A DNA stretch of 64,000 bases from Cytophagales bacterium (GTDB lineage: Bacteria > Bacteroidota > Bacteroidia > Cytophagales > Microscillaceae), in NCBI GenBank assembly GCA_013298075.1, contig JAAFJG010000002.1:25648-89647 (forward strand), given 5' to 3'. The translations under genes and the position numbers were made by a program. This document shows positions 44,145 to 51,712 of this stretch, one piece after another (position 1 is the first letter of the stretch; the number at the start of each line of letters is the position of its first letter). The notes beneath the pieces were generated by a model. The model was not told the DNA's origin and did not search any database. It saw only the letters and a program-made list of their open reading frames with translations.

Positions 44145-47100
44145 ATGAAAAATACACTGTTGTTATTATTCACCTTGCTTTTATCTATCAACGTAAAAGC
44201 AGCCGTTTTCAACATTACCAATGGAGATGTTGCTGGCTTAATTGCCGCTATTAATACTGCCAACTCAAATACAGAAACGGACATTATTAATCTAGCAGTC
44301 AATGGAACTTATAATCTGACTGCCGTTAATTATACTTCGTCAGGGGCAGGTACAAGTGGTAATGCAGGACAACGAGGATTGCCTGATATTCTTAATAATG
44401 TGGTAGGCTTAGACCTTACTATTAATGGAAACGGAGCAACTATTCAAAGAAATGCGACCAGTCCGAACTTTGGCTTGTTTTCTTGTTCGGGATACACTAT
44501 TTTTAATAACGTTACCTTTCGAAATGGTAATGTAAATGCGCAAGGAGCAGCTATCTTTGTACAATTCAAAGGAAATGTAGAATTGACAAATTGCAAATTT
44601 TATGATAATACTTCTTTATTAAACGCAGAAGGAGGAGGAGGTGCAATTTATACTAAAAGTTTGAGCATATTAAGAGTTACAAATGGCTATTTTGAAAATA
44701 ATAAAGCCGTAAATCAAGGAGGTGCTATCAGCAATTTATTAAGTAATTTGTACGTTATCAATTCTACTTTCAAAAATAATCGCACTACGGACTTAATTGG
44801 TCCAGACCCTGCTGGTGGCGCTATTTATGATGATGGTGCAAGGGGAAATAATGGTGAATTAGTCATTAGAGGTTGTACGTTTGAGGGAAATTCTTCAAAC
44901 GGAAAAGGACAAGGTGGTGCTATGTTTTTATTTCCTTACAATAGTCAATCTGTTGAAGTTACAGGCTGTACTTTTAAATCAAATTCAGCCAACCAAGGCG
45001 GTGCATTTTGGCACAAAGGCGGTGGTAACTCAGGTCTTCCAGATTCTGAGTACCCTTTGAGTCCTGCTTCCGAAAACACTACTTTACTTTTTAATACTTG
45101 TGTATTTGATGGAAATACCGCTTTGAGTGCGTCAGGAGGTGCTTTGTGGATTTCTGATTGTATTATAAATGAAATTCATACTTGTACTTTCAAAAATAAC
45201 ACTGCAAGTTTGGGAGGTGCAATAGCATTACTCACCAATAGACCTTTTACATTACGTAATTCAACCTTAAATAACAATAGAGCCGATCAAGCAGGAGCAA
45301 TATTTGCGGGTGGAATTACTGCAAAACTAACCATACAAAATTGTACTTTTGCCGCTAATATTGCTAACCAATATGGTGGTGCTATGGCTGTACCCCAAAA
45401 TACAACACCTATAGATATTATAAATTGTACCTTTGCCAACAATCAAGCCAATAACTCAGGAAATGGACAAAGTGGGGCTATACATTCGAGCGATAATGGT
45501 GGCAATAATACAGTGATGATAAAAAATAATATTTTCTTCAATCAAACCGTTACTAATCCTTGGAGTGTTTGGAGAAATTGTAATTCGGTACTTAATGATG
45601 GAGGTAATAATCTTTTCTTCCCAGAAAATATAGGAGGAAGATGCGTAGGTACTTCTACTAATGCTCTATTTACAGACCCATTGCTAAGTCCGTTAGCAGA
45701 TAATGGCGGACCGACACAAACAATGGCTTTGCGAGCAGGAAGTCCAGCTATCAATGCAGGAAATGGTTGTATTGCTACTGACCAACGAGGAAATGCAAGA
45801 GTTGGCGTATGCGATATTGGAGCGTTTGAGTTTGGAAGTGCAATTATATCTCCAAATCCAACCTGTAATTTAGTAGTGAGTAGCAATGCAAACACAGGCG
45901 TAAATACGTTAAGAGAAGCTATAAGTTGTGCTACTTCAGGGCAAACAATCTCATTTGCACCCAGCATGGCAAACCAAACCATTACGCTTAATTCTACATT
46001 GGAAATTCCTGTTGGTAAAAATTTGACAATTGACGGATTAGCAGCAGCAAATATAACCATTAGCGGAAATAATGCAGTACGTGTATTTTTGCTCAAATCT
46101 ACTTCGGTACAACCAACAACTTTTAACTTGAAAAATATAAAAATTATTAATGGAAAAACTATCGAATATGGTGGTGGTATAAAGTCCGAACATCAAGGTA
46201 TTATGAATTTTGAAAATTGTATTTTCAATAATAATGTAGCAGATGATGGCGGAAGTGCTATTTTTAGTGCTTTTGAGGGCAGAACTACCATTAAAAACTG
46301 TAAATTTGATAGAAATATTTCTATTGCAAACAATACCGAAAGAGGCTCAACGGTAATGCTTTGGGGACCTTTTGCCCAAGTTATTCAAAATACAGACTTT
46401 ACGAACAATAAAGGAATTAACGGCGGAGCCATCAATGGTTTGAATGCGGCTTTACTTATTGAAGATTGTAATTTTTTGAATAATACAACTACTGATGCTT
46501 TTTTTGATACAGGTAAACCCAATGATTTTTTGCGTGGTTTTGGTGGAGCAATTTATACAGACCGAGCAACACCCGCAACGCCTACTTCTTTGCTTGGAAG
46601 TATTATTATTAGAAGGTCAAAATTTGATGGAAATAGAGGCGAAGGCGAAGGTGGTGCTTGTTATCTTTATACTGATGAAACAGACGATGTATTAATAGAA
46701 AATTGTAGTTTCAATGATAATACTTCGATGGCACTCACAGGTGGTACATCAGGAGGAAGTGGTGGCGCTATTCAACAAATGAATAATGCAAAAAATAGAG
46801 GTTTTGTGGTTAGAAATACTACATTTTCTAACAATAGAGCAGGCGTTTTGGCAGGTGCTATCCGAGCAGATTGGGCAGATACACAGATTACAAATTGCAC
46901 TTTTTCTGGTAACAGAGGAGAACTCACCAATGGCACAGGTTATGCTGCTAACGGCGGAGCAGTGGCTTTTTTCTCAATGGCAAGTTCAGTAGTAAATATT
47001 ACAAACTCTACTTTTGCCAATAATTATGCAGGCTGGTCAGGTGGAGCAATTACTACTTCACACCCCGCAAATACACGAATTAAAAATAATATTTTCTTTC

Positions 47101-47672
47101 AAAATACGGCAGGCAATGGCGGAAATACTTGGAATATCCAACAACATTCTTCTGGAGAACTCACTGATTTGGGAAATAATTTGCAATTCCCCAATAAATT
47201 TACCACAAATTGGAATGATTACAATGTGTCATCAACCGTTACTATTGCCAATCCTTTGCTTAGTCCGTTAGCAAATAACGGTGGTTTTTCGCAAACAATG
47301 GCTTTGCAAACAGGTAGCCCAGCTATCAATGCAGGAAATGGTTGCACATCTACAGACCAACGTGGCGCAGCAAGAGTTGGCGTATGTGATATAGGGGCGT
47401 TTGAGTTTGATGGAGTAGTTTTGAGTATTGAAGATTTATCTCTCTCAAAATTTAATGTGTATCCAAATCCATCAAACGGTATTTTTTATATTGAAATGAA
47501 AGAAATACAGCATGTTGAAGTACAAATATTAGACATGAATGGTCGTTTGTTGTATCAAAATATATTTCAAGACCAATTGATTTTACCCATAGAATTCCAA
47601 AATAAGGGTACATTTATAATCCATGTAAAATCTAATAAAACAAATGCATCATCAAAAATTATCATTCAATAA
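44145..47672 (+). CDS. Large beta-helix surface protein with type IX secretion sorting domain
   Basis: 1175 residues with signal peptide (~1-19, ending NVKAA). Two beta-helix modules: the first (~20-560) is identical in DNA to the preceding gene over ~1.38 kb; the second (~565-1090) is divergent. Each ends in a choice-of-anchor-Q block (SPAINAGNGC...VCDIGAFEF). The C-terminal ~80 residues are a type A T9SS sorting domain (FNVYPNPSNGIFYIEM, VQILDMNGRLLYQ, GTFIIHVKS). It should be exported through the type IX system and attached to or released from the cell surface. No catalytic residues are obvious; adhesin or polysaccharide-binding roles are possible. A strong terminator follows. Confidence 0.9.
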   Translation: MKNTLLLLFTLLLSINVKAAVFNITNGDVAGLIAAINTANSNTETDIINLAVNGTYNLTAVNYTSSGAGTSGNAGQRGLPDILNNVVGLDLTINGNGATIQRNATSPNFGLFSCSGYTIFNNVTFRNGNVNAQGAAIFVQFKGNVELTNCKFYDNTSLLNAEGGGGAIYTKSLSILRVTNGYFENNKAVNQGGAISNLLSNLYVINSTFKNNRTTDLIGPDPAGGAIYDDGARGNNGELVIRGCTFEGNSSNGKGQGGAMFLFPYNSQSVEVTGCTFKSNSANQGGAFWHKGGGNSGLPDSEYPLSPASENTTLLFNTCVFDGNTALSASGGALWISDCIINEIHTCTFKNNTASLGGAIALLTNRPFTLRNSTLNNNRADQAGAIFAGGITAKLTIQNCTFAANIANQYGGAMAVPQNTTPIDIINCTFANNQANNSGNGQSGAIHSSDNGGNNTVMIKNNIFFNQTVTNPWSVWRNCNSVLNDGGNNLFFPENIGGRCVGTSTNALFTDPLLSPLADNGGPTQTMALRAGSPAINAGNGCIATDQRGNARVGVCDIGAFEFGSAIISPNPTCNLVVSSNANTGVNTLREAISCATSGQTISFAPSMANQTITLNSTLEIPVGKNLTIDGLAAANITISGNNAVRVFLLKSTSVQPTTFNLKNIKIINGKTIEYGGGIKSEHQGIMNFENCIFNNNVADDGGSAIFSAFEGRTTIKNCKFDRNISIANNTERGSTVMLWGPFAQVIQNTDFTNNKGINGGAINGLNAALLIEDCNFLNNTTTDAFFDTGKPNDFLRGFGGAIYTDRATPATPTSLLGSIIIRRSKFDGNRGEGEGGACYLYTDETDDVLIENCSFNDNTSMALTGGTSGGSGGAIQQMNNAKNRGFVVRNTTFSNNRAGVLAGAIRADWADTQITNCTFSGNRGELTNGTGYAANGGAVAFFSMASSVVNITNSTFANNYAGWSGGAITTSHPANTRIKNNIFFQNTAGNGGNTWNIQQHSSGELTDLGNNLQFPNKFTTNWNDYNVSSTVTIANPLLSPLANNGGFSQTMALQTGSPAINAGNGCTSTDQRGAARVGVCDIGAFEFDGVVLSIEDLSLSKFNVYPNPSNGIFYIEMKEIQHVEVQILDMNGRLLYQNIFQDQLILPIEFQNKGTFIIHVKSNKTNASSKIIIQ

Positions 47673-47714
47673 AAAATGGTAATCATCTAAGTATTCAGGT
47701 AAATATCTAAAGTT

Positions 47715-47752
47715 AATCGTATGAATAATTTTATTCATACGATTGATTTTTT
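47715..47752 (+). terminator. Rho-independent terminator after beta-helix gene
   Basis: AATCGTATGAATAA and TTATTCATACGATT form a perfect 14-bp stem followed by a T-rich tail. Confidence 0.92.
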
Positions 47753-47763
47753 GTTATTGTTTT

Positions 47764-47900
47764 ATCAAAAAGTTTATTTTAGTTTGTTAATATATTTATA
47801 AATTTACTATCATATGGCTTTTTTTGCAAAAATAGTATATTTATTGGTTAAAATAGTGATTTTTTTTTTATTTTTTTTATTCTAATTTTGCACAAAATAA
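47764..47900. repeat. Duplicated araC 5' end and leader (relic), upstream of first STAS-like gene
   Basis: This ~135-bp stretch matches the start and leader of the AraC gene (41525-41655). It includes the codons for NILTK and NKLF on the minus strand, with the ATG changed to ATA and a stop after NILTN, then the repeated motif at 47826-47855 and the ATTTTGCACAA segment. It was evidently copied from the AraC locus and now serves as a leader. Confidence 0.7.
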
Positions 47901-47960
47901 GTAATATCTTATAGTAATTCAATAAATATAAAAAAACTTTAAATATAATTTTTTAAATCA

Positions 47961-48374
47961 ATGAAAATAATCACAACACTTATCGATAATGATTTTTTAT
48001 CGATAGAATATCTCTCCGAATTAGAGATGCTAAAAACTAATTGGAAACAAGAAAGTTTGACTATGAGCGACGAAGACTTTATCACTCAAATGAATCACTT
48101 AATAGAATATATTAATATTTATAAGCCTCCTTATTTTTTAGCAAACACCACCAATATGCAATATACAATTCCTCCTAAATTACAAGAATGGAATAATAAT
48201 ACACTTTTTCCAGCATTTGAACGAGCAAAACTAAAAAAATTAGCCATTATTGTCAGCGAGGATATTTTCACAAGAGTATCTGTGGAACAAATAATTGATG
48301 GTAATTCTGAACCTGCTTTCGCAACTTCTTATTTTGATAAAGAATTAAGTGGGTTAGATTGGTTGTTTGAATAA
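47961..48374 (+). CDS. STAS-like small protein, paralogue 1
   Basis: 137 residues, no signal or membrane segment. Strand DNDFLSIEYLSELEMLKTNW, helix DFITQMNHLIEYIN, central strand YFLANTTNMQYTIPPKLQEW, helix, then KLKKLAIIVSEDIFTRVSVE and a terminal LDWLFE. The alternation fits STAS/SpoIIAA-like folds seen in many small Cytophagales proteins. It is closely similar to the gene at 48778, and both have nearly the same leader. Likely a component of partner switching with the PP2C phosphatase and kinase-like protein nearby; that role is inference. Confidence 0.7.
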   Translation: MKIITTLIDNDFLSIEYLSELEMLKTNWKQESLTMSDEDFITQMNHLIEYINIYKPPYFLANTTNMQYTIPPKLQEWNNNTLFPAFERAKLKKLAIIVSEDIFTRVSVEQIIDGNSEPAFATSYFDKELSGLDWLFE

Positions 48375-48403
48375 TTTATTTTTTCCAATAGAATTTTTTA
48401 TTT

Positions 48404-48440
48404 ATAAAAAGTGTTGGGTTTAATGCCAATACTTTTTATA
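48404..48440 (+). terminator. Terminator after STAS-like paralogue 1
   Basis: ATAAAAAGTGTTGG pairs with CCAATACTTTTTAT (one mismatch) around an 8-base loop, ending in T-rich sequence. Confidence 0.75.
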
Positions 48441-48496
48441 TATTAAGTAATGTTTCTAAATATAAAATGGGGTAATTTATTTTTTAGATACTCCTA

Positions 48497-48626
48497 TAAT
48501 TATTCACGTAGCTATTTTCTGTTATTATTTTGGTTTGTTAATATATTTATTAATTTGCTATTAATTATTCACGTAGCTATTTTCTGTTATTATTTTGGTT
48601 TGTTAATATATTTATTAATTTGCTAT
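48497..48626. repeat. 65-bp tandem duplication in the leader of STAS-like paralogue 2
   Basis: TAATTATTCACGTAGC begins at 48497 and again at 48562; the units of 65 bp are essentially identical and end in TTAATTTGCTAT. They derive from the araC-like leader (GTTTGTTAATATATTTATTA). The period differs from the 127-bp artefact. The 403-bp gap 48375-48777 otherwise holds the terminator, the repeated motif and A/T-rich leader. Confidence 0.85.
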
Positions 48627-48642
48627 AATTTAACTTTATTTG

Positions 48643-48672
48643 CAAAAATAGTATATTTATTGGTTAAAATAG
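48643..48672. promoter_or_regulatory. Repeated regulatory motif, copy 3
   Basis: The same CAAAAATAGTATATTTATTG plus GTTAAAATAG as at 41582 and 47826. It is 106 bp before the ATG at 48778, almost the same spacing as in the first STAS-like gene. Confidence 0.65.
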
Positions 48673-48777
48673 TGATTTTTTTTTAATTTTTTTTACTCTA
48701 ATTTCGCACAAAATAAGTAAGCTATCATCATAATTCAATAAATATAAAAAAAACTTTAAATATAATTTTTTAAATCA

Positions 48778-49191
48778 ATGAAAATAATCACAACACTTCT
48801 CGATAATGATTTTTTATCGATAGAATATCTCGCAGAGTTAGAGATGTTAAAAATTGTTTGGAAACAAGAAAGTGCGACTATGAATGAAGAAGGTTTCAAA
48901 GTTCAGATACACCACCTATTAGAAAATGTTTTGCTATATACTCCTCCTTATATTCTAGCAAACACCACCAATATGCAATATACAATTACTCCTAAACTAC
49001 AAGAATGGAATAATAATCTAGCCTTTCCAATATTTAAACAAGTAAAAGTAAAAAAATTAGCCTTTATTATCAGCGAGGATATTTTTACAAGAGTATCTAT
49101 AGAACAGACGTTTGATGATAGTCTAGAATCAGGTCTAATAACTTCTTATTTTGATAAAGAAGAAACTGCGTTGGATTGGTTGTTTGAATAA
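48778..49191 (+). CDS. STAS-like small protein, paralogue 2
   Basis: 137 residues. About two thirds of positions match paralogue 1 (MKIITTLLDNDFLSIEYLAE, ILANTTNMQYTITPKLQEW, IISEDIFTRVSIEQ, terminal LDWLFE). The first ~60 bp of coding sequence and the leader are nearly identical to those of paralogue 1, so gene and leader were duplicated together. The variable parts are the exposed helices. Same predicted role as its paralogue. Confidence 0.7.
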   Translation: MKIITTLLDNDFLSIEYLAELEMLKIVWKQESATMNEEGFKVQIHHLLENVLLYTPPYILANTTNMQYTITPKLQEWNNNLAFPIFKQVKVKKLAFIISEDIFTRVSIEQTFDDSLESGLITSYFDKEETALDWLFE

Positions 49192-49237
49192 TTTATTTTT
49201 TTACAAATACTATACCCAATAAAAATATTTACGTATA

Positions 49238-49268
49238 TAAATTGGTAGCATTAATGTTACCAATTTAT
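49238..49268 (+). terminator. Hairpin after STAS-like paralogue 2
   Basis: ATAAATTGGTA pairs with TACCAATTTAT around a 9-base loop. The T run after it is weak. Confidence 0.55.
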
Positions 49269-49361
49269 ATCATATTCATTCAATTTCTATAAAATTCTTT
49301 TTTTAAGATAATCCTTTATTATTTTTAAACTTTATTTTTATTTATCATTTTAATTTTTTTT

Positions 49362-49766
49362 ATGGAAAGAATTATTGAAACAGATATACTTAGTTTGGAT
49401 TATGAACCTATACTTTCGTTACTCATAGAACGTTGGTATGGCTGTATAACGAATGAAAATTATAAAAAAAATATGAGTTTATTGGTTGAGAAAATATTTC
49501 TTTTAACTCCCCAAAAAATTATGGTTTATCCTAATTATAATTTTCTGATAAATCCTGATTTGCAAGAATGGATGGCTAAAAATGTTTTTGAACCTACTAA
49601 AAAAAATCAAGCAGAAAAAATTGCTTTTTTTATGCCAGAAGATAAAAAAGAAACATTACTTATTCAAATTTTAGCAGTCATAAGGATTATGGAAGATGAA
49701 AAAAGTACTTATCAAATTCAATATTTTTATGATGAGGATGAGGCGTATAAATGGTTGCTTCTATAA
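49362..49766 (+). CDS. STAS-like small protein, divergent paralogue 3
   Basis: 134 residues. Same layout as the two preceding proteins (ILSLDYEPILSLLIERW, helix, PQKIMVYPNYNFLINPDLQEW, AEKIAFFMPED, terminal EDEAYKWLLL) with low sequence identity. Its stop lies 55 bp before the start of the kinase-like gene, so the two are probably co-transcribed. That link supports a signalling role. Confidence 0.65.
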   Translation: MERIIETDILSLDYEPILSLLIERWYGCITNENYKKNMSLLVEKIFLLTPQKIMVYPNYNFLINPDLQEWMAKNVFEPTKKNQAEKIAFFMPEDKKETLLIQILAVIRIMEDEKSTYQIQYFYDEDEAYKWLLL

Positions 49767-49821
49767 AACCAAGTTTTTCTCAGATAAAAAAATTAGTTAT
49801 GAGTGTAAAAAAAATAACAAA

Positions 49822-51000
49822 ATGAAAAAAAAATTTACAATAGGTGTTTTAGTTACTATTATTACAATAATGTTTAATCAAATATTAATTCAATATGCAC
49901 TGAATCAAAAACAAAATGACGCATATTATATTAATTTGGCTGGAAGGCAAAGAATGTTAAGTCAAAAAATAAACGCAGATTTTTATAAAATAATTCATCA
50001 TAAAAAAGAAGTATTGATAAATGAACTAAAAAAAGATTATCAAAAATGGCAAGAAGCTCATTTTATTCTTTTAAAAATGAAACTAAATACTACACAAGAT
50101 ATAAAAATAAATAATGAAATCAATGGATTAACTTCTACTTTTCAATCTATTAAGTTTTTTATTGACAAATCTATTGACAATCAAAATATCGAAATAATTT
50201 TGATAGATAATTATTTAGATAATTTTTTGAGAATAATGGATAATATCGTTAAAGAGTTAGAAATAGAAGCAGATAATAAATTATTTAGAATTATTTGCTT
50301 GGAAGTTTTTTTAGCAATAATGACCGGAATAATATTTTTTTTAGCAGTCAGGTATATATATTATCCTATTACAAAAAAAATAACACAATTAAATGAGCAA
50401 ATATATCAACAAAGTAAATATATATTTTCGATTTATAACAGCAGTAATGAGGCTTGTAGTTTTATAGACAAAGATTTTGTTATTCGTTATGTCAATCAAA
50501 CAGCCAAAAACATAACAAAACAAATGTTTGGAAAAGAAGCACAAATTGGAGATAAATCATTGTATTTTACTCTTCCTCAATACAGAGAAGAATTTGAAAA
50601 ATATTACTATCAAGTTTTGGAAGGAAAAACGATTATTACCGAAAAAACATCTGAAAACAATAACAAAAAAGAATATTGGAAAGTTAGTTTAGTTCCCGTG
50701 CATGATACGGAAAATATACTCGTGGGAATAGCGCATAACGTACAAAATATTACCGAACAAAAAAACTATGAACTAAGAATCATAAAACAAAATAAAATAC
50801 TTCGTGAGATTGCTTGGCAACAATCTCACGAAGTAAGAAGCCCTGTGGCAACCATACTTGGTTTGATAAATTTATTAAAAACTGATAATCATTCTATTGA
50901 AGACATAAATATGTATTTAGGCTACTTGGAAATTGCTACCGAAAAGTTAGATGCAATTATTCATGAAATTGTTGCTAAGACAAACTACGAAGAAGAATGA
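49822..51000 (+). CDS. Membrane sensor with PilJ-like and PAS domains and a kinase DHp domain, lacking the ATPase domain
   Basis: I place the start at ATG 49822 (MKKKFTIGVLVTIITIMF), which opens a membrane helix; earlier in-frame starts lie inside the previous gene. 392 residues: TM1 ~6-26, PilJ/NIT-type sensor (NLAGRQRMLSQKI), TM2 ~165-185 (FLAIMTGIIFFLAVRYIYYP), PAS ~210-320 (DKDFVIRYVNQTAKN, KEYWKVSLVPVHD), then a HisKA-like dimerisation segment with H-box QQSHEVRSPVATILGLINLL. The protein ends ~55 residues later, with no N, G1 or G2 box. It cannot phosphorylate itself and may be a substrate or scaffold for another kinase. Confidence 0.88.
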   Translation: MKKKFTIGVLVTIITIMFNQILIQYALNQKQNDAYYINLAGRQRMLSQKINADFYKIIHHKKEVLINELKKDYQKWQEAHFILLKMKLNTTQDIKINNEINGLTSTFQSIKFFIDKSIDNQNIEIILIDNYLDNFLRIMDNIVKELEIEADNKLFRIICLEVFLAIMTGIIFFLAVRYIYYPITKKITQLNEQIYQQSKYIFSIYNSSNEACSFIDKDFVIRYVNQTAKNITKQMFGKEAQIGDKSLYFTLPQYREEFEKYYYQVLEGKTIITEKTSENNNKKEYWKVSLVPVHDTENILVGIAHNVQNITEQKNYELRIIKQNKILREIAWQQSHEVRSPVATILGLINLLKTDNHSIEDINMYLGYLEIATEKLDAIIHEIVAKTNYEEE

Positions 51001-51053
51001 TGATTTTATTTATTTTATACTTTTTTAAATTAACTTATATAAATTTTTATTTT

Positions 51054-51602
51054 ATGGCACAATACGAACCTTTTGAATCGAATGTTGAAGTAAACGGACA
51101 GGCGATTTTATCATTTGTGAAAGCACTACCCGCTTATCAAAATGAGTTAAACGAAATTTTAAAAAATCATAATTTAATAGACTTAAAACCGCAAGAATGG
51201 TATAGTCAAAAATTATGGCTGGATGCTTTTAGACAAATAGGAGAAGAATTTGGAGCAAATACTTTGTTTGCAATAGGCAAAGTAATTCCTGAAAGCGCTA
51301 TTTTTCCTCTACAAATTACCGATTTAGAAAGTGCATTAAGGTCTCTTGATATAGCTTATAATATGAATCATAGAGGGGGCGATATAGGTTATTACAAAGT
51401 TACAGAATTTATCTTGCACGCAAAATTAGCCATTATTGAATGTAAAAATCCTTATGCGAGTTATTTTGACAAAGGAATTATTACTACGATAGCACGTAAA
51501 TTTAAACCTGCTAACATTATTATAATCAATGTAGAATTAGATGAAAGTAAACCTACAAGACTAAATGGAGCAGAGAGTTGTACTTTTAGAATTTCTTGGT
51601 AA
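51054..51602 (+). CDS. Unrecognised cytoplasmic protein (182 aa)
   Basis: I choose ATG 51054 (MAQYEPFESNVEVNGQAILS) over an upstream in-frame ATG at 50997, which would add a hydrophobic, unlikely leader. The mostly helical N-terminal half (KPQEWYSQKLWLDAFRQIGE) and the strand-rich C-terminal half (YKVTEFILHAKLAIIECKNP) recall V4R/HNOB-type ligand-binding folds in layout, but no heme-binding His motif is clear and I do not claim it. It lies between the kinase-like gene and the PP2C gene on the same strand. Confidence 0.65.
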   Translation: MAQYEPFESNVEVNGQAILSFVKALPAYQNELNEILKNHNLIDLKPQEWYSQKLWLDAFRQIGEEFGANTLFAIGKVIPESAIFPLQITDLESALRSLDIAYNMNHRGGDIGYYKVTEFILHAKLAIIECKNPYASYFDKGIITTIARKFKPANIIIINVELDESKPTRLNGAESCTFRISW

Positions 51603-51659
51603 TTTTATAATTGTGTTGCTATTTTTTAAAAAATAGGTATTGTTATTGATATAAATATG

Positions 51660-51692
51660 AAACACTTATTATATAAAAAAATAAGTGTTTTA
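51660..51692 (+). terminator. Terminator before the 7TMR-DISM gene
   Basis: AAACACTTATT and AATAAGTGTTT pair over 11 bp, followed by T-rich sequence; 20 bp before the next ATG. Confidence 0.8.
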
Positions 51693-51712
51693 TTGTAAAA
51701 AAACATAAAAAT

